From contig DBMO01000002.1 in NCBI GenBank assembly GCA_002298995.1, positions 62,001-126,000 of the forward strand: a stretch of DNA of 64,000 nt, in the 5' to 3' direction. The position numbers and the translations under genes were made by a program. Shown here in pieces: positions 18,562 through 28,198 of the stretch. Below the pieces are notes generated by a model, which saw nothing but the letters and a program-made list of their open reading frames with translations, did not search any database and was not told the DNA's origin. Within the stretch, counting starts at the first letter, position 1, and each line of letters begins with the position of its first letter. The stretch is from Desulfarculales bacterium UBA696. Its GTDB lineage: Bacteria > Desulfobacterota > Syntrophobacteria > Syntrophobacterales > Syntrophobacteraceae.

Positions 18562-18577
18562 TTGGCATGTTTGTTGC
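18562..18577 (+). promoter_or_regulatory. sigma-54 (-24/-12) promoter
   Basis: TTGGCATGTTTGTTGC matches the RpoN consensus TGGCACG-N4-TTGC at all but one position, with exactly ten bases between the invariant GG and GC. Transcription would begin about 12 bases later, near 18589, ahead of the GAAGGA ribosome site and the ATG at 18609. It lies downstream of the NtrC-type gene, so the expected regulator is adjacent. Confidence 0.85.
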
Positions 18578-18608
18578 CCTTTTACTCCTGTTGAAGGAAG
18601 CAACAGAT

Positions 18609-18983
18609 ATGGAACTAATTTTCTACTGCGCCGATCAAAGTGATTACAGCTCAGAGCTGTTAAAAAAGATCAGCGTTCTTGTTCCATTTAGAAGCCTAAT
18701 AAAATGCCTGAACTTTAAAACGCTCAAGTGTTCTTTGCTAAAACCGGAATACGATCTTTTTGCCGCAATACTGGTAATCTCGAGCCGGCAAGACCTGCTG
18801 GATGTTCAATCCATCTCGGATTTGCTGCTCACGATCCGAGTCATCCTGATCATTCCAGACTGGGGGCAGGAGGACATCCTGAGAGGACATTCACTACGGC
18901 CGAAGCTTCTAACCTCGCCAGGCAGGAATTCAAACGATGTTATAGCCGTCCTGCAAAAGATGCTGAGGAATGAGGAAAAATGA
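18609..18983 (+). CDS. small receiver-like protein of unknown function
   Basis: A 124-residue protein with alternating strands and helices (MELIFYCADQ, LFAAILVISS, TIRVILIIPDW, KLLTSPGRNSNDVIAVLQKML) suggesting a receiver-like fold. The usual acidic pocket, phospho-Asp and signalling Lys are not recognisable, so it would be a pseudo-receiver. I start at 18609 because the longer frame from 18567 begins inside the sigma-54 promoter; GAAGGA precedes this ATG. It sits between the promoter and the chemoreceptor gene. By context it may be a partner or output protein of that unit; its function is unknown. Confidence 0.7.
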   Translation: MELIFYCADQSDYSSELLKKISVLVPFRSLIKCLNFKTLKCSLLKPEYDLFAAILVISSRQDLLDVQSISDLLLTIRVILIIPDWGQEDILRGHSLRPKLLTSPGRNSNDVIAVLQKMLRNEEK

Positions 18984-19109
18984 CAAAGAGAGGCTGGATA
19001 TCGATCTCGCACTGAAAGCCTCATGAGCTGAAATCGCTGAGAAGTTACCTAAATAAAATCACAGCGCGGATCTACCCCATTAATTTCTCTGGTCACGAAA
19101 GGGTCGGAA

Positions 19110-20639
19110 ATGAAGAGCATGAAGTTGAGTGCGAAAATTACAGGGGGGTTCCTTATTGTCTCTTCAATTGCCTTGCTTGTCGGCTACATAGGCATCACCA
19201 GAATCAATACTATAAGCGAAGCCGATCTCGCCATGTATGAACTTAACACCAAACCTCTGGAATACATGGGAGATGTAGGTACCCAATTTCAGAAAATGCG
19301 CGGATTCATCAAAGATATTTTCATAGCGAAGTTTGTACTAGGCAAAGAGGCAAATGATTCTCTTGAGAAGATAAAAGCATCCGATAAAGAAGTGTGGGAG
19401 GCCCTGGATAAATTCGAGAGATCTGTAAGGTCCGAGGAGGTGCGCAGGGAATATGAATCTCTCAAATCATCGCTGGCCCAGTACTATCCCGTCCGGGACA
19501 AGGTCGTCAGTCTCGCCATCGAGGGGAAAAAAGAGGAAGCGATGACAATGCTTCTCGGAGAAGGAGCCAAGGTCGCCCGGCAGGCTGATGAGGCTATCAA
19601 AAATCTTTTCGCGATGAAAACAGGCCAGGCAAGGGATAGCTCCAAAAACAACATGTCCATAGCTCACGGCGCCGTCGTCTTTACGTGGATATCAGCCGGT
19701 AGCGGGACTTTGCTGGCCCTTTTCCTCGGTTTCTATCTTGCAATGTCCATAACGAAGCCCATCAATCGTGTGGTGGAAGGCTTATCCGAGGCATCAGGGC
19801 AGGTCGCGTCCGCATCGCTCCAGGTAGCAGGAGCCAGCCAGCAACTTGCAGAAGGGACATCGGAGCAGGCGGCCTCTATCGAGGAGACATCGGCGTCCCT
19901 TGAGGAGATGGCTTCGATGACAAGACAAAATGCCGCGCATGCAATCGAGGCAAATAATTTAATGTCGCAAACCAGCTTGGTAGTCTCCAAAGCTAATGAT
20001 TCCATGGGCGAGCTTACCGCCTCGATGGCAGAAATTTCCAGGGCAAGCGAGGAAACTTCAAAAATCATCAAAACCATCGACGAAATCGCTTTCCAGACTA
20101 ACCTCCTGGCCCTCAATGCCGCTGTCGAAGCCGCCCGGGCAGGCGAGGCCGGGGCGGGGTTTGCGGTTGTCGCCGACGAGGTTAGAAACCTTGCGATGCG
20201 GGCAGCCGAGGCGGCAAAAAATACCGCGGACCTCATTGAAGGCACCGTCAAGAAGATAAAAGACGGCTCCGAAATAGTCGAAAAGACCAGCACTGACTTC
20301 ACCCAGGTATCCGCCAGCGCGGCAAAGATGAGCGAGTTGGTCAGTGAAATATCCGCGGCATCCAACGAGCAGTCGCAGGGCATAGAGCAGATCAGCAAGG
20401 CCATAACCGAAATGGATAAAGTAGTGCAGCAAAATGCCGCAAACGCGGAAGAGTCCGCTTCAGCTTCCGAGGAAATGAACGGACAGGCCGGACACCTCAA
20501 AAACTTTGTTGAAGAACTTGTGATTATTGTGGGCGGAACAACGAATGGTGCTGCTGGAAGCAAGAATGGCAGCCCTTTGGCCCTAATCTCTGCAAACCGG
20601 CAAGCCGGGCCAATTCCAGTCATGCGGCTGCCGGCATGA
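19110..20639 (+). CDS. methyl-accepting chemotaxis protein (four-helix-bundle sensor)
   Basis: A 509-residue chemoreceptor: TM1 (about 10-30), a periplasmic four-helix-bundle 4HB_MCP sensor (35-185), TM2 (about 190-212), a short HAMP-like link ([16 protein letters not shown]) and a long cytoplasmic coiled coil. The hairpin tip [18 protein letters not shown]...[13 protein letters not shown] (about 325-362) is the conserved CheA/CheW contact. Possible methylation helices flank it ([29 protein letters not shown]). No CheR-binding pentapeptide ends the tail. It lies 126 bases after the small receiver-like gene and probably shares its sigma-54 promoter. No cheA, cheW, cheR or cheB is in the window. 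Confidence 0.94.
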   Translation: MKSMKLSAKITGGFLIVSSIALLVGYIGITRINTISEADLAMYELNTKPLEYMGDVGTQFQKMRGFIKDIFIAKFVLGKEANDSLEKIKASDKEVWEALDKFERSVRSEEVRREYESLKSSLAQYYPVRDKVVSLAIEGKKEEAMTMLLGEGAKVARQADEAIKNLFAMKTGQARDSSKNNMSIAHGAVVFTWISAGSGTLLALFLGFYLAMSITKPINRVVEGLSEASGQVASASLQVAGASQQLAEGTSEQAASIEETSASLEEMASMTRQNAAHAIEANNLMSQTSLVVSKANDSMGELTASMAEISRASEETSKIIKTIDEIAFQTNLLALNAAVEAARAGEAGAGFAVVADEVRNLAMRAAEAAKNTADLIEGTVKKIKDGSEIVEKTSTDFTQVSASAAKMSELVSEISAASNEQSQGIEQISKAITEMDKVVQQNAANAEESASASEEMNGQAGHLKNFVEELVIIVGGTTNGAAGSKNGSPLALISANRQAGPIPVMRLPA

Positions 20640-20972
20640 GAGCCGGGAAGATTTCGCTGAGATGGTGAGCCGGCATTTTAGAGAGGAAGAATGGATGTAT
20701 TGCAGGTTGGGTAAAACGATGGACTCCCCCAGTCCAGAGTGTATCTCCATTCACCACTCAATCTGCTAGTTCCGTTTGGGCGGCAAGCTCGGTTGTGGCA
20801 AGGTCTCCCGGCCTTGCGAACCGCATTGACCGAAGGTCCACGGGGAAGTCCCAACCACTTGTGGAGGTGTAGAATCTACCTGCGCTGCTCAGTATCAACA
20901 AGGCAGGCTGAAGACCTTCGGTCGAGACCATGGCGGGGCGACGAGGGGCTGTTGCCCAACCGGAAAATTCCA
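20640..20972. repeat. repeat-rich intergenic interval (repeats B and C)
   Basis: After the chemoreceptor gene lie GACCGAAGGTCCAC near 20828, AAGACCTTCGGTCGAGACC (20911-20929) and AGGGGCTGTTGCCCAACC (20944-20961). These are the same B and C modules as at 9.9-10.3 kb, in the same relative association. Text resembling GGCAAGGTCTCCCGGCCTTGC lies near 20797-20817. No coding frame is credible here. Confidence 0.7.
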
Positions 20973-21494
20973 TCAATCTTTAGTTGGCGAAGGTGAAGAG
21001 GATAAGGGGTGGGCAGGAATGCGGGGGTGCGAGGGAACCGGTTCCCCCGCTCTTTTCAGCTCTAAAAGCTTCATCTTGCACGCAATTTCCCATGCCTCTC
21101 TGCGACACCCGCGAAGCTGATTGGGACCCCGAGGCATCATTCGGGCGATAACATCAATTAGATTTTTTATCTGGGCAATACTCCCAAGAGACCGCGCCAC
21201 AACGGGGTCCCGGCAAAATCTCCCGGCCTTGCCAACTGCCGGCGCCACAAACTGGGGTGACAGCTCGCAAAGTTGCGCGAGATTTGATTCGCCTTCTAAA
21301 TTCACGATGTTGGTGATAAAAGTATATGCCACGATCTTAGGTCCAGGGACCATAAGGCTCGTATCCACAGCCTGGCATTTACCCCGAATCACGGTCCTTA
21401 AGCTGCCTGGTTTTGCTCTGGCCCTTTTATGACGAGGCCTCCCCCTTGAGAAGAGTTCAACCTTAGTTTCAACTCCCAGGAAAGTTTCAGGCAT
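20973..21494 (-). CDS. doubtful ORF of 173 codons, possibly a repeat-disrupted gene remnant
   Basis: I do not recognise the product. The C-terminal 30 codons (EIACKMKLLELKRAG...HPRIPA) come from a sequence repeated at about 26445-26525, and a GGCAAGGCCGGGAGATTTTGCC stretch near 21208-21230 resembles repeat module B. The frame therefore runs through at least two dispersed repeats. The middle (KIVAYTFITNIVNLEGESNLAQL and SLGSIAQIKNLIDVIARMM) reads like protein but matches no family I can name. It may be a decayed gene or a chance frame. Confidence 0.3.
   Translation of the reverse strand: MPETFLGVETKVELFSRGRPRHKRARAKPGSLRTVIRGKCQAVDTSLMVPGPKIVAYTFITNIVNLEGESNLAQLCELSPQFVAPAVGKAGRFCRDPVVARSLGSIAQIKNLIDVIARMMPRGPNQLRGCRREAWEIACKMKLLELKRAGEPVPSHPRIPAHPLSSSPSPTKD
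21003..21085. repeat. dispersed repeat E, copy 1
   Basis: A segment containing GCGGGGGTGCGAGGGAACC, a CCCCCGCTCTTTTCAGCTCT stretch and AAAAGCTTCATCTTGCACGC is matched with roughly three-quarters identity at about 26455-26525, after the hybrid-kinase gene. On the minus strand it can encode KMKLLELKRAG...HPRI, but the second copy carries a stop in that frame. It may be a gene-end fragment or part of a mobile element. Confidence 0.55.
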
Positions 21495-21589
21495 ACTTCA
21501 CTTCAGGTCTATTTGTGTTCTTTTAATTCCTTTCATATTTGCCCGACCAGGTCATTCGAGGTCTGCAATGTCGAGAGAGGGAAAGTAAC

Positions 21590-24500
21590 ATGCCCGTCAT
21601 GCGAATCATAAACTCGTGGCCCATACGCAAGAAGTTGCTGACATTGTTGTTGTTGATATTCCTTCCCGCCTCCGCGCTTACCATCCTATCCAGTTTGGAT
21701 CACCGCAACGATGCTATCCTGGAGGCGAAAAGGAATGCTTTGATGCTGGTAGAGAGCCTTGCTGCCCAGCAGGAGCAGGTTGCCATCGGGGCAATTCAGA
21801 TGTTGCGCACTCTTGCCCAGTTTCGCATGGTGCAAAAGCTCGATGCCAGTTCGTGCGATGAACTTTTCCGCGAGCTCAACAATCGAAACCCTTCCTACTC
21901 CACCATTGCCGCGGCCACCCCGGACGGCAGGATGTTTGCCGGTTCGGCGCCGTTCACTTCCGAAGGCGCCGATCTTTCCCACCAGAAGCAGGTAATGAAT
22001 GCAATACGGACGCTGGACTTCTCTACCGGGGAATCGATCCTGGGCAAGGTAGGCAAGGTCCAATCCCTCAACTACATTTATCCCGTTGTTGATAACCGAA
22101 AAAATTTTGTTGCGGTCGTTATGGCGGGATTCAGGCTGGATGAATTCGCCCGCTTTGTAGAGAAGGTGAAACTACCGCAAGGTTCCGCACTGACTATTCT
22201 GGATCCCGATGGAGTACGCCTGTACCGTGTCCCTGATAATGATGCTGCCGCGCCAGGCACGCCGGTTGCCAGCGAAGTCCTGGAATTCATGTCCGGTGAT
22301 TCCCATAGTGGAATTTTCGAGCGGATTGGTGCGGATGGAATAAGTCGTATCTACGCATTCAAGAGAATGCACCTTCCCAAGAATTCGCACCCCTATCTGT
22401 ATATGACCATTGGTCTTCCGAAAGATAAAATTCTCAACGACGCAAATACTGAAATGCTGCTCACCCTGGCGATCCTTTGGATTACGGCCCTTTCGGCAAT
22501 GTTTGCCGCGTGGCTTTTCGGTAATTTCCTTTTTGTGGGCCCGATCAACAAACTGGTTAACGCAGCTTGGCTGTTCGGAAATGAAGGTTTGGGAACGCGA
22601 ACGGGCCTGCCCCATACCGCCGATGAAATCGGTCAGCTTGCCAGGTCATTTGACGAAATGGTCGAACTCCTCGAGACGAAGAATGTCGAACGTGAACGAG
22701 TCCAGGTTGAACTCCGGAAGGCCAACGAGGAACTGGACGCCAAAGTGGCGGAAAGGACCTCGGAACTGGCATCGGCTAATGACAAGTTAAAGGCGGAGGT
22801 CTCGGAGCGCGGGAAGATAGAAGACGCGCTTCATGCATCCCTGACATACGTTCAAAATGAAAAATCCAGAACAGAGTCCATTATCGCCGGCCTCAGCGAC
22901 GGGCTGACCATACTGGATAGGAATTTCAAGATAACTTATCAGAACGAAATCTCTAAGATCACCATGGGTAGTCACACTGAAAAACACTGTTACCTGGCAT
23001 TTCACGGTCTGAATAAACCCTGCGAGGGATGTCTGGCGGCACTGTGCTTTTCCGATGGAGAAATCCATGGCAAAGAGGTGAGCACAAATAATGATGGAAA
23101 GGTCATTTACCTCGAAATCGCCGTCTCGCCCCTGAGGAATGCAACCGGGGAAATAGTGGGAGCTATCGAACTCGCCAGAGACATCACTTTGCGAAAACGC
23201 GCGGAATTTGCATTGAAACAAAGTGAGGCCAAGTACAGAACGCTCTTTGAAAGTGCCACTTCAGCCATCCTTTTGCTCAGCGACAACGTGTTCATCGACG
23301 GTAATGAAGCGGCTCAGAAGATGTTTGGCTGCACGAGAGAAGAGCTTATCGGCAGCCAACCTTTCGATTTTTCGCCGCCTTTCCAGCCTGAAGGAAAACC
23401 TTCCCGCGAAGAAGGCGAAAAGCGACTGGCGGATGTTCTTGCGGGACACCCTCAGTCATTTGACTGGCAACACCGCCGCAGTGATGGAACGTGTTTCGAT
23501 GCGGAAGTGATTTTGAATCGGATTAAAATCGATAGTGAACCCCTCATACTCGCAATTGTATGGGACCTCACAGCCAGAAAACAATCTGAACGGGCGCTGC
23601 AGGAATCGGCATTGTTCCAGCAACAGCTGATCGATGCTTTACCGCTGCCTGTCTTCTATAAGGATTTGGATTGCCGGTATCTCGGCTGCAACAAGGCGTT
23701 CGAAACCTTCACGAGAAAGGGCAAGGAAGAGATCATCGGCAAGTCCTCCTTTGAAATTGCACCCCTTGAGTTGGCGACCGCCTACTATGAGAAAGACATT
23801 GCCCTTCTCGAAAACCCTGGCGTCCAGGTTTATGAATCATTTTCCAGGGATGCCGATGAGCGCCTTCTGGACGTGGTTTTCCATAAAGCCACTTTTTCAA
23901 ATGCTGACGGATCCGTCAGAGGCCTGATCGGGGCAGTCCTGGACATGACCGGCCGAAAGCGGGCCGAAGAGGAACTGAAAGAGAGCGAGCGACTGCTTCA
24001 CAGCATCATCCAGGGCTACCCGATTGCCGCTTTCGTGATCGGCAAGGACCATCAGGTGATCTACTGGAATAAGGCCCTGGAAGAAATGAGCCAAATAAAG
24101 GCCGCTGAGGTGGCGGGCACAAAGGGGCATTGGAGAGCCTTTTATGGTACGGCGGCACTTTGCATGGCCGACCTGCTCGTAGATGAGGCCACCCCGGAGG
24201 CGATCTCGAATCGCTACGAGGGAAAATCCCGCAAGTCCGCCTTTCTTGAAGATGCTTACGAAGGAATCGACTTCTTTGTGGAAGTCGGAGGGGGAAAGTG
24301 GCTTCATTTCACCGCGGCGCCCATCAGAAATTCCCAGGGAAGCATTATCGGCGCTATCGAGACGGTCGAAGATATTACCGAGCGCAAAATGGCCGAAGAA
24401 GCCCTGAAGGAATCCCGTCAGCTGCTCTCGGACATGATCGACTTCTTGCCCGATGCGACGTTTGTTATCGACCGGAATGGGGAGGTCATAGCATGGAACC

Positions 24501-26389
24501 GGGCTATCGAAGAAATGACCGGCATTAGGTCGGCCGATATGCTGGGAAAAGGCAACCATGAATATGCCCTGCCCTTTTACGGAGAGAGGCGAGCGCTTCT
24601 GATCGACCTTGTTTTTGAATCCGGACAAGAAATCGAACATCAGTATGAGGCGGTTGCAAGAACAGACAGGGGAGTCGCCGGTGAAGCCTATATGCCGGCT
24701 TCCGGAGGGGGAGTGTATCTTCTGGGCAAGGCGAGTGCCCTGTTCGATTCCAAAGGCAATGTGGTCGGAGCGATAGAGTCAATTCGCGACATCACCGAGC
24801 GAAAACTCATGGAAAAGACTGTTGCCGAGGCCGAAGCTAAATACAGGGGGATATTCGAGAACGCGTTGATGGGAATTTTTCAAACGACCCCGGAAGGGCG
24901 CTTCATAAACCTCAATAAGGCTCATGCGCGAATCCTCGGCTACGATTCACCGGAAGAGGTAATTAAAGCGGTAAGCGACATATCCCGGCAGCTATTTGTC
25001 AAACCCGAGCAGCGTCAAGAGATGCTCCGCCTCATCGAAGAGCACGGGATGGTCCACGAGTTCGAGGCTCAATTTTTCAAAAAGAACAAAAGCACCGTAT
25101 GGATCACTCTCAATGTACGCGCTGTTCGTGACAGGAACGGCAATATCAGCCACCTGGAGGGCATTGCACAGGACATAACAGAGCGAAAATATCTCCAGGC
25201 CCAGCTCAACCAGGCGCAAAAGATCGAGGCGATCGGGACGCTGGCGGGCGGGATTGCACATGACTTCAACAATATCCTTGCGCCGATCATCGGATACTCC
25301 GAGATTACACTTGGCTCGGTCTCCAAGGATAGCCGCATCCATCATAACCTTGCACAAATTTTACTCTCCGCGAATCGCGCCAGGGAACTAGTCAAACAGA
25401 TCCTAACCTTCAGCCACGGGACAGAGCAGGAATGCAAGCCGGTTAAAGTCAGCATTCTCGTCAAGGAAACTCTCAAGCTGCTTAGATCTTCACTTCCATC
25501 CACCATAGTAATCCATCAGGACCTCGATGATTATGCAATGGACAGCACCGTTATGGCCGACCCCACTCAGATTCACCGTGTTCTGATGAACCTGTGCACC
25601 AACTCCGCTCATGCCATGCGCGAAAAAGGCGGCATGCTGTCCGTAACGCTTGCAAATGCGGATATCGAATCAGGCGCCCACCTTGGGCTTTTGGACCTGG
25701 GACCCGGAGCTTACCTCAAACTCACTGTTGCCGATACGGGCCACGGGATGAATGAAGAGGTCAAAAAGCGCGTGTTCGATCCCTACTTCACCACTAAAGG
25801 CCCTTCTGAAGGAACCGGTCTGGGCTTGGCTGTGGTTTACGGAATAATCAAGAATCTGTCCGGGGGGATAGCGGTGTCCAGCGAACCGGCCGCAGGAACT
25901 ACTTTCGATATCTATTTCCCCAGGACCGAAGTGTTCCAGGCGTCAGTATCCGAAATGCCGGAATCCTTGCCTACAGGAGAGGGTCATATTCTGTTGGTGG
26001 ATGATGAAAAGCCAATTGTCGATATGATGGGAGATATGCTTGTAAACCTGGGCTACGAGGTGGCGCGGAGATATAGCGGTTCGGATGCGCTCGAGGCTTT
26101 TCAGGCACACCCCGAAAGATTCGATCTCGTAATAACCGACCTTACGATGCCTCACATTACCGGCATCGATCTGGCAAGAGAAATTCAAAAGGTCCGCGCG
26201 GATTTGCCCATAATTCTCTGCACGGGTTTTAGTGAAGGGGTGGATGAAGATAGAACGAAGAAGCTTGGCATCAGCGGCTTCTTAATGAAGCCCGTAGCCA
26301 TGCGCGATATGGCCGACTCAGTCAGCAAAATCCTGGTGGAGAAAAAAAACATGGCTTCTTATCAGCGTCAAAGAAATGAGGTTATTTGA
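21590..26389 (+). CDS. hybrid sensor histidine kinase with Cache-like sensor, HAMP and six PAS domains
   Basis: A 1,599-residue membrane kinase. Order: TM1 (about 10-30), Cache-like periplasmic sensor (35-285), TM2 (288-313), HAMP and coiled coil (310-425), then PAS domains at about 423-540, 543-663, 670-787, 798-932, 940-1070 and 1080-1200. HisKA has the phospho-His in LAGGIAHDFNNILAP (about 1222). HATPase_c shows DTGHGM and GTGLGLAVVYG, and the C-terminal receiver HILLVDDE has LVITDLTMP (about 1517). PAS 1 contains CYLAFHGLNKPCEGC, a Cys-rich loop. I start at 21590 after GAGAGGGAAAG. No DNA-binding output or partner regulator is adjacent. A paralogue lies at 46143-50006. Confidence 0.93.
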   Translation: MPVMRIINSWPIRKKLLTLLLLIFLPASALTILSSLDHRNDAILEAKRNALMLVESLAAQQEQVAIGAIQMLRTLAQFRMVQKLDASSCDELFRELNNRNPSYSTIAAATPDGRMFAGSAPFTSEGADLSHQKQVMNAIRTLDFSTGESILGKVGKVQSLNYIYPVVDNRKNFVAVVMAGFRLDEFARFVEKVKLPQGSALTILDPDGVRLYRVPDNDAAAPGTPVASEVLEFMSGDSHSGIFERIGADGISRIYAFKRMHLPKNSHPYLYMTIGLPKDKILNDANTEMLLTLAILWITALSAMFAAWLFGNFLFVGPINKLVNAAWLFGNEGLGTRTGLPHTADEIGQLARSFDEMVELLETKNVERERVQVELRKANEELDAKVAERTSELASANDKLKAEVSERGKIEDALHASLTYVQNEKSRTESIIAGLSDGLTILDRNFKITYQNEISKITMGSHTEKHCYLAFHGLNKPCEGCLAALCFSDGEIHGKEVSTNNDGKVIYLEIAVSPLRNATGEIVGAIELARDITLRKRAEFALKQSEAKYRTLFESATSAILLLSDNVFIDGNEAAQKMFGCTREELIGSQPFDFSPPFQPEGKPSREEGEKRLADVLAGHPQSFDWQHRRSDGTCFDAEVILNRIKIDSEPLILAIVWDLTARKQSERALQESALFQQQLIDALPLPVFYKDLDCRYLGCNKAFETFTRKGKEEIIGKSSFEIAPLELATAYYEKDIALLENPGVQVYESFSRDADERLLDVVFHKATFSNADGSVRGLIGAVLDMTGRKRAEEELKESERLLHSIIQGYPIAAFVIGKDHQVIYWNKALEEMSQIKAAEVAGTKGHWRAFYGTAALCMADLLVDEATPEAISNRYEGKSRKSAFLEDAYEGIDFFVEVGGGKWLHFTAAPIRNSQGSIIGAIETVEDITERKMAEEALKESRQLLSDMIDFLPDATFVIDRNGEVIAWNRAIEEMTGIRSADMLGKGNHEYALPFYGERRALLIDLVFESGQEIEHQYEAVARTDRGVAGEAYMPASGGGVYLLGKASALFDSKGNVVGAIESIRDITERKLMEKTVAEAEAKYRGIFENALMGIFQTTPEGRFINLNKAHARILGYDSPEEVIKAVSDISRQLFVKPEQRQEMLRLIEEHGMVHEFEAQFFKKNKSTVWITLNVRAVRDRNGNISHLEGIAQDITERKYLQAQLNQAQKIEAIGTLAGGIAHDFNNILAPIIGYSEITLGSVSKDSRIHHNLAQILLSANRARELVKQILTFSHGTEQECKPVKVSILVKETLKLLRSSLPSTIVIHQDLDDYAMDSTVMADPTQIHRVLMNLCTNSAHAMREKGGMLSVTLANADIESGAHLGLLDLGPGAYLKLTVADTGHGMNEEVKKRVFDPYFTTKGPSEGTGLGLAVVYGIIKNLSGGIAVSSEPAAGTTFDIYFPRTEVFQASVSEMPESLPTGEGHILLVDDEKPIVDMMGDMLVNLGYEVARRYSGSDALEAFQAHPERFDLVITDLTMPHITGIDLAREIQKVRADLPIILCTGFSEGVDEDRTKKLGISGFLMKPVAMRDMADSVSKILVEKKNMASYQRQRNEVI

Positions 26390-26444
26390 GCTGGGAACTG
26401 ATGCCGGGTTGCGCTCGCCGAGCGCGCGGATTCGCGCCATGGGC

Positions 26445-26530
26445 GCGCACCAGCGGAAATACGGGGGTGCGGGGAAACAGCTCCCCCCGCTATTCTTAGC
26501 TATAAAAGTTTCATCTTGTACGCCGGTATC
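26445..26530. repeat. dispersed repeat E, copy 2
   Basis: The stretch after the hybrid kinase (containing ACGGGGGTGCGGGGAAAC and AAAAGTTTCATCTTGTACGC) is the second copy of the sequence at 21003-21085. The two copies bracket the kinase gene in the same orientation, about 5.4 kb apart. Confidence 0.55.
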
Positions 26531-26649
26531 AAGCCGTTTGGCGGCAAAATTCCATTCAGCGCTCGACCCGGCCTGACTAACCAAATAACACCATCAAATT
26601 GCGGGCACGATTGAAATCCGTCCTCACCTGGATCTGGGCTGGGCTGGCT

Positions 26650-28077
26650 CTAATCTTTTTTCTTCAAGTCAGCATCGATCACCGCCTTGAATTTTTCGTA
26701 TGCGGGACCTCCTATGAAAAGATCCCCGTTGATCAAAAACGAGGGGGTCCTGTCCACCCCGACTTCAGAGGCGGCCTTGACCATCTTTTCCACCATTTCC
26801 TTGTGCTTGTCTTTGTCGAGACAGCCGCGGAAGGTATCCGTGGAAAGCCCGAGTTCCCTGGCGTACTGCACCAGGCTGTCGGTGTCGAGCTTCTCCCTGG
26901 TGAAAGCAAGGTCCTGGTACTCCCAGAACTTGCCCTGGTCACCCGCGCAATGGGCCGCCTCGGCAGCCTTTTGGGCAAATTTATGCCGTCTCAAGGGATA
27001 GTCCATGAAAACCCAGCGTATCTGGTTTCCGTAGGTCTTCTTGACCTTTTGTACCGTTTCATGGGTCCCACGGCAGGCGGGGCACTCATAATCCGAGAAC
27101 TCGATTACGGTAACCGCGGCGTCCGCCGGGCCCTGTGAGGGGGCTCCGTTCGTATCGACCTTTAATTTTGCCGGCTGCGGGACCTGAAGATATACTTTGA
27201 GGCCGTATTTCGGACCAAGGGCGTGGGCATACGCGTTTATGGCCTGGACCCTTTTCTGCTGTTCCAGGAAGGACCTCACACGTGGCCTCAATTCTTCGGG
27301 CGGGCCCTGGTATTCTCTCAGGCGTTCCTGGTTATCCTGTATGGACTTGTCTATTTCCTGCTCGGTCGGGGAAAACTTGGCGAAAGGAAAGTTTTCTTCC
27401 AGAAATTGCTCGGGGGACTGTCCCTTTTCTTTTGATTCCTTCTGCAAAACGTACTCGATAAGCAGTTGATCGAGCTTTTCGGTCTTTAAACGGTAGACCT
27501 CCTTTTTCAGGTCCAAAAGCCGGGAGCCGACCATCACTTCGAGCCTCTGGTCCGTTATCACCTCATCGCCGATCCTGGCGGCGACGCCGCTTTCCGCGCC
27601 CCCTTCACCCTTTAGGGCAGTGGATGCGAAGAGTTTGTTCTCGTAGGGAATCCAGGCAGTCCCGATCATAACGAATAGCAGGGCAAGGGCCAGCTGCTGC
27701 CAAAAGAGTTTTTTCCTGAAAGCAAGGGCCAGCAGGATTACAACGATTGCTGCATTAACTATGCAAAACATGCAGGGTGCTCCCATACGAACCATGATCC
27801 AGACGAGGGCGGCTTCCACTCCGAAGGCCGGCGCCGCGATCCATGGCGTCAAATTGCTGTTGAATAAAGCCGTGAATGCCACAGCCCCCCAGAAAAGCGC
27901 CCCCCAAAACCAAACAGGGGCGTAAAGGAGGCTGATTTCGGCGGTATCCCTGCATGCCGATGTACACAAGGACTTAAGGAAAGAAATGTGCTCGGCGGCC
28001 CCTGCCAGCAGAGAGACCAATAATCCGGCTATACCCACAATGAGCAGAAGAAGGCTTCTCTGGCGATGGTCGGACAT
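26650..28077 (-). CDS. VKOR-SurA_N-DsbA fusion, disulphide bond formation protein
   Basis: A 475-residue protein combining disulphide generation and transfer. The N-terminal ~145 residues form a VKOR-like four-helix membrane module with loop cysteines C38/C42 (CTSAC) and the quinone-side CxxC pair C102/C105 (CMFC). Residues ~165-270 resemble the SurA/parvulin N-terminal chaperone segment (VITDQRLEVMV...LLIEYVLQKE). From ~300 comes a DsbA-like thioredoxin domain with CPAC (about 331-334), the alpha insert, and cis-Pro in RTPSFLINGD. It should pass electrons from substrate thiols through DsbA and VKOR to quinone. It is convergent with the hybrid kinase gene and separate from the M48 operon by 120 bases. 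Confidence 0.9.
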   Translation of the reverse strand: MSDHRQRSLLLLIVGIAGLLVSLLAGAAEHISFLKSLCTSACRDTAEISLLYAPVWFWGALFWGAVAFTALFNSNLTPWIAAPAFGVEAALVWIMVRMGAPCMFCIVNAAIVVILLALAFRKKLFWQQLALALLFVMIGTAWIPYENKLFASTALKGEGGAESGVAARIGDEVITDQRLEVMVGSRLLDLKKEVYRLKTEKLDQLLIEYVLQKESKEKGQSPEQFLEENFPFAKFSPTEQEIDKSIQDNQERLREYQGPPEELRPRVRSFLEQQKRVQAINAYAHALGPKYGLKVYLQVPQPAKLKVDTNGAPSQGPADAAVTVIEFSDYECPACRGTHETVQKVKKTYGNQIRWVFMDYPLRRHKFAQKAAEAAHCAGDQGKFWEYQDLAFTREKLDTDSLVQYARELGLSTDTFRGCLDKDKHKEMVEKMVKAASEVGVDRTPSFLINGDLFIGGPAYEKFKAVIDADLKKKD

Positions 28078-28198
28078 GAACGGTTTCCCTCTTTCTTCCT
28101 GTTTATAAAATCAACTCCCCGGAGCTAACCAGATCCAGGGAGAAATGCTTTACGAAAATACTATATCGGATTTTTGGTTTTCTTCGTGAATCCCTTAA

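Noticed and set aside
19733..20623. 296-codon minus-strand frame opposite the chemoreceptor gene
   Set aside because: Ser/Ala-rich shadow of the MCP coiled-coil codons.
20973..21494. TATA-binding-protein-like reading of the doubtful 173-codon frame
   Set aside because: Some words (TNIVNLEG, SIAQIKNLIDVI) loosely recall that fold, but the middle is repeat-derived and the alignment is not credible.
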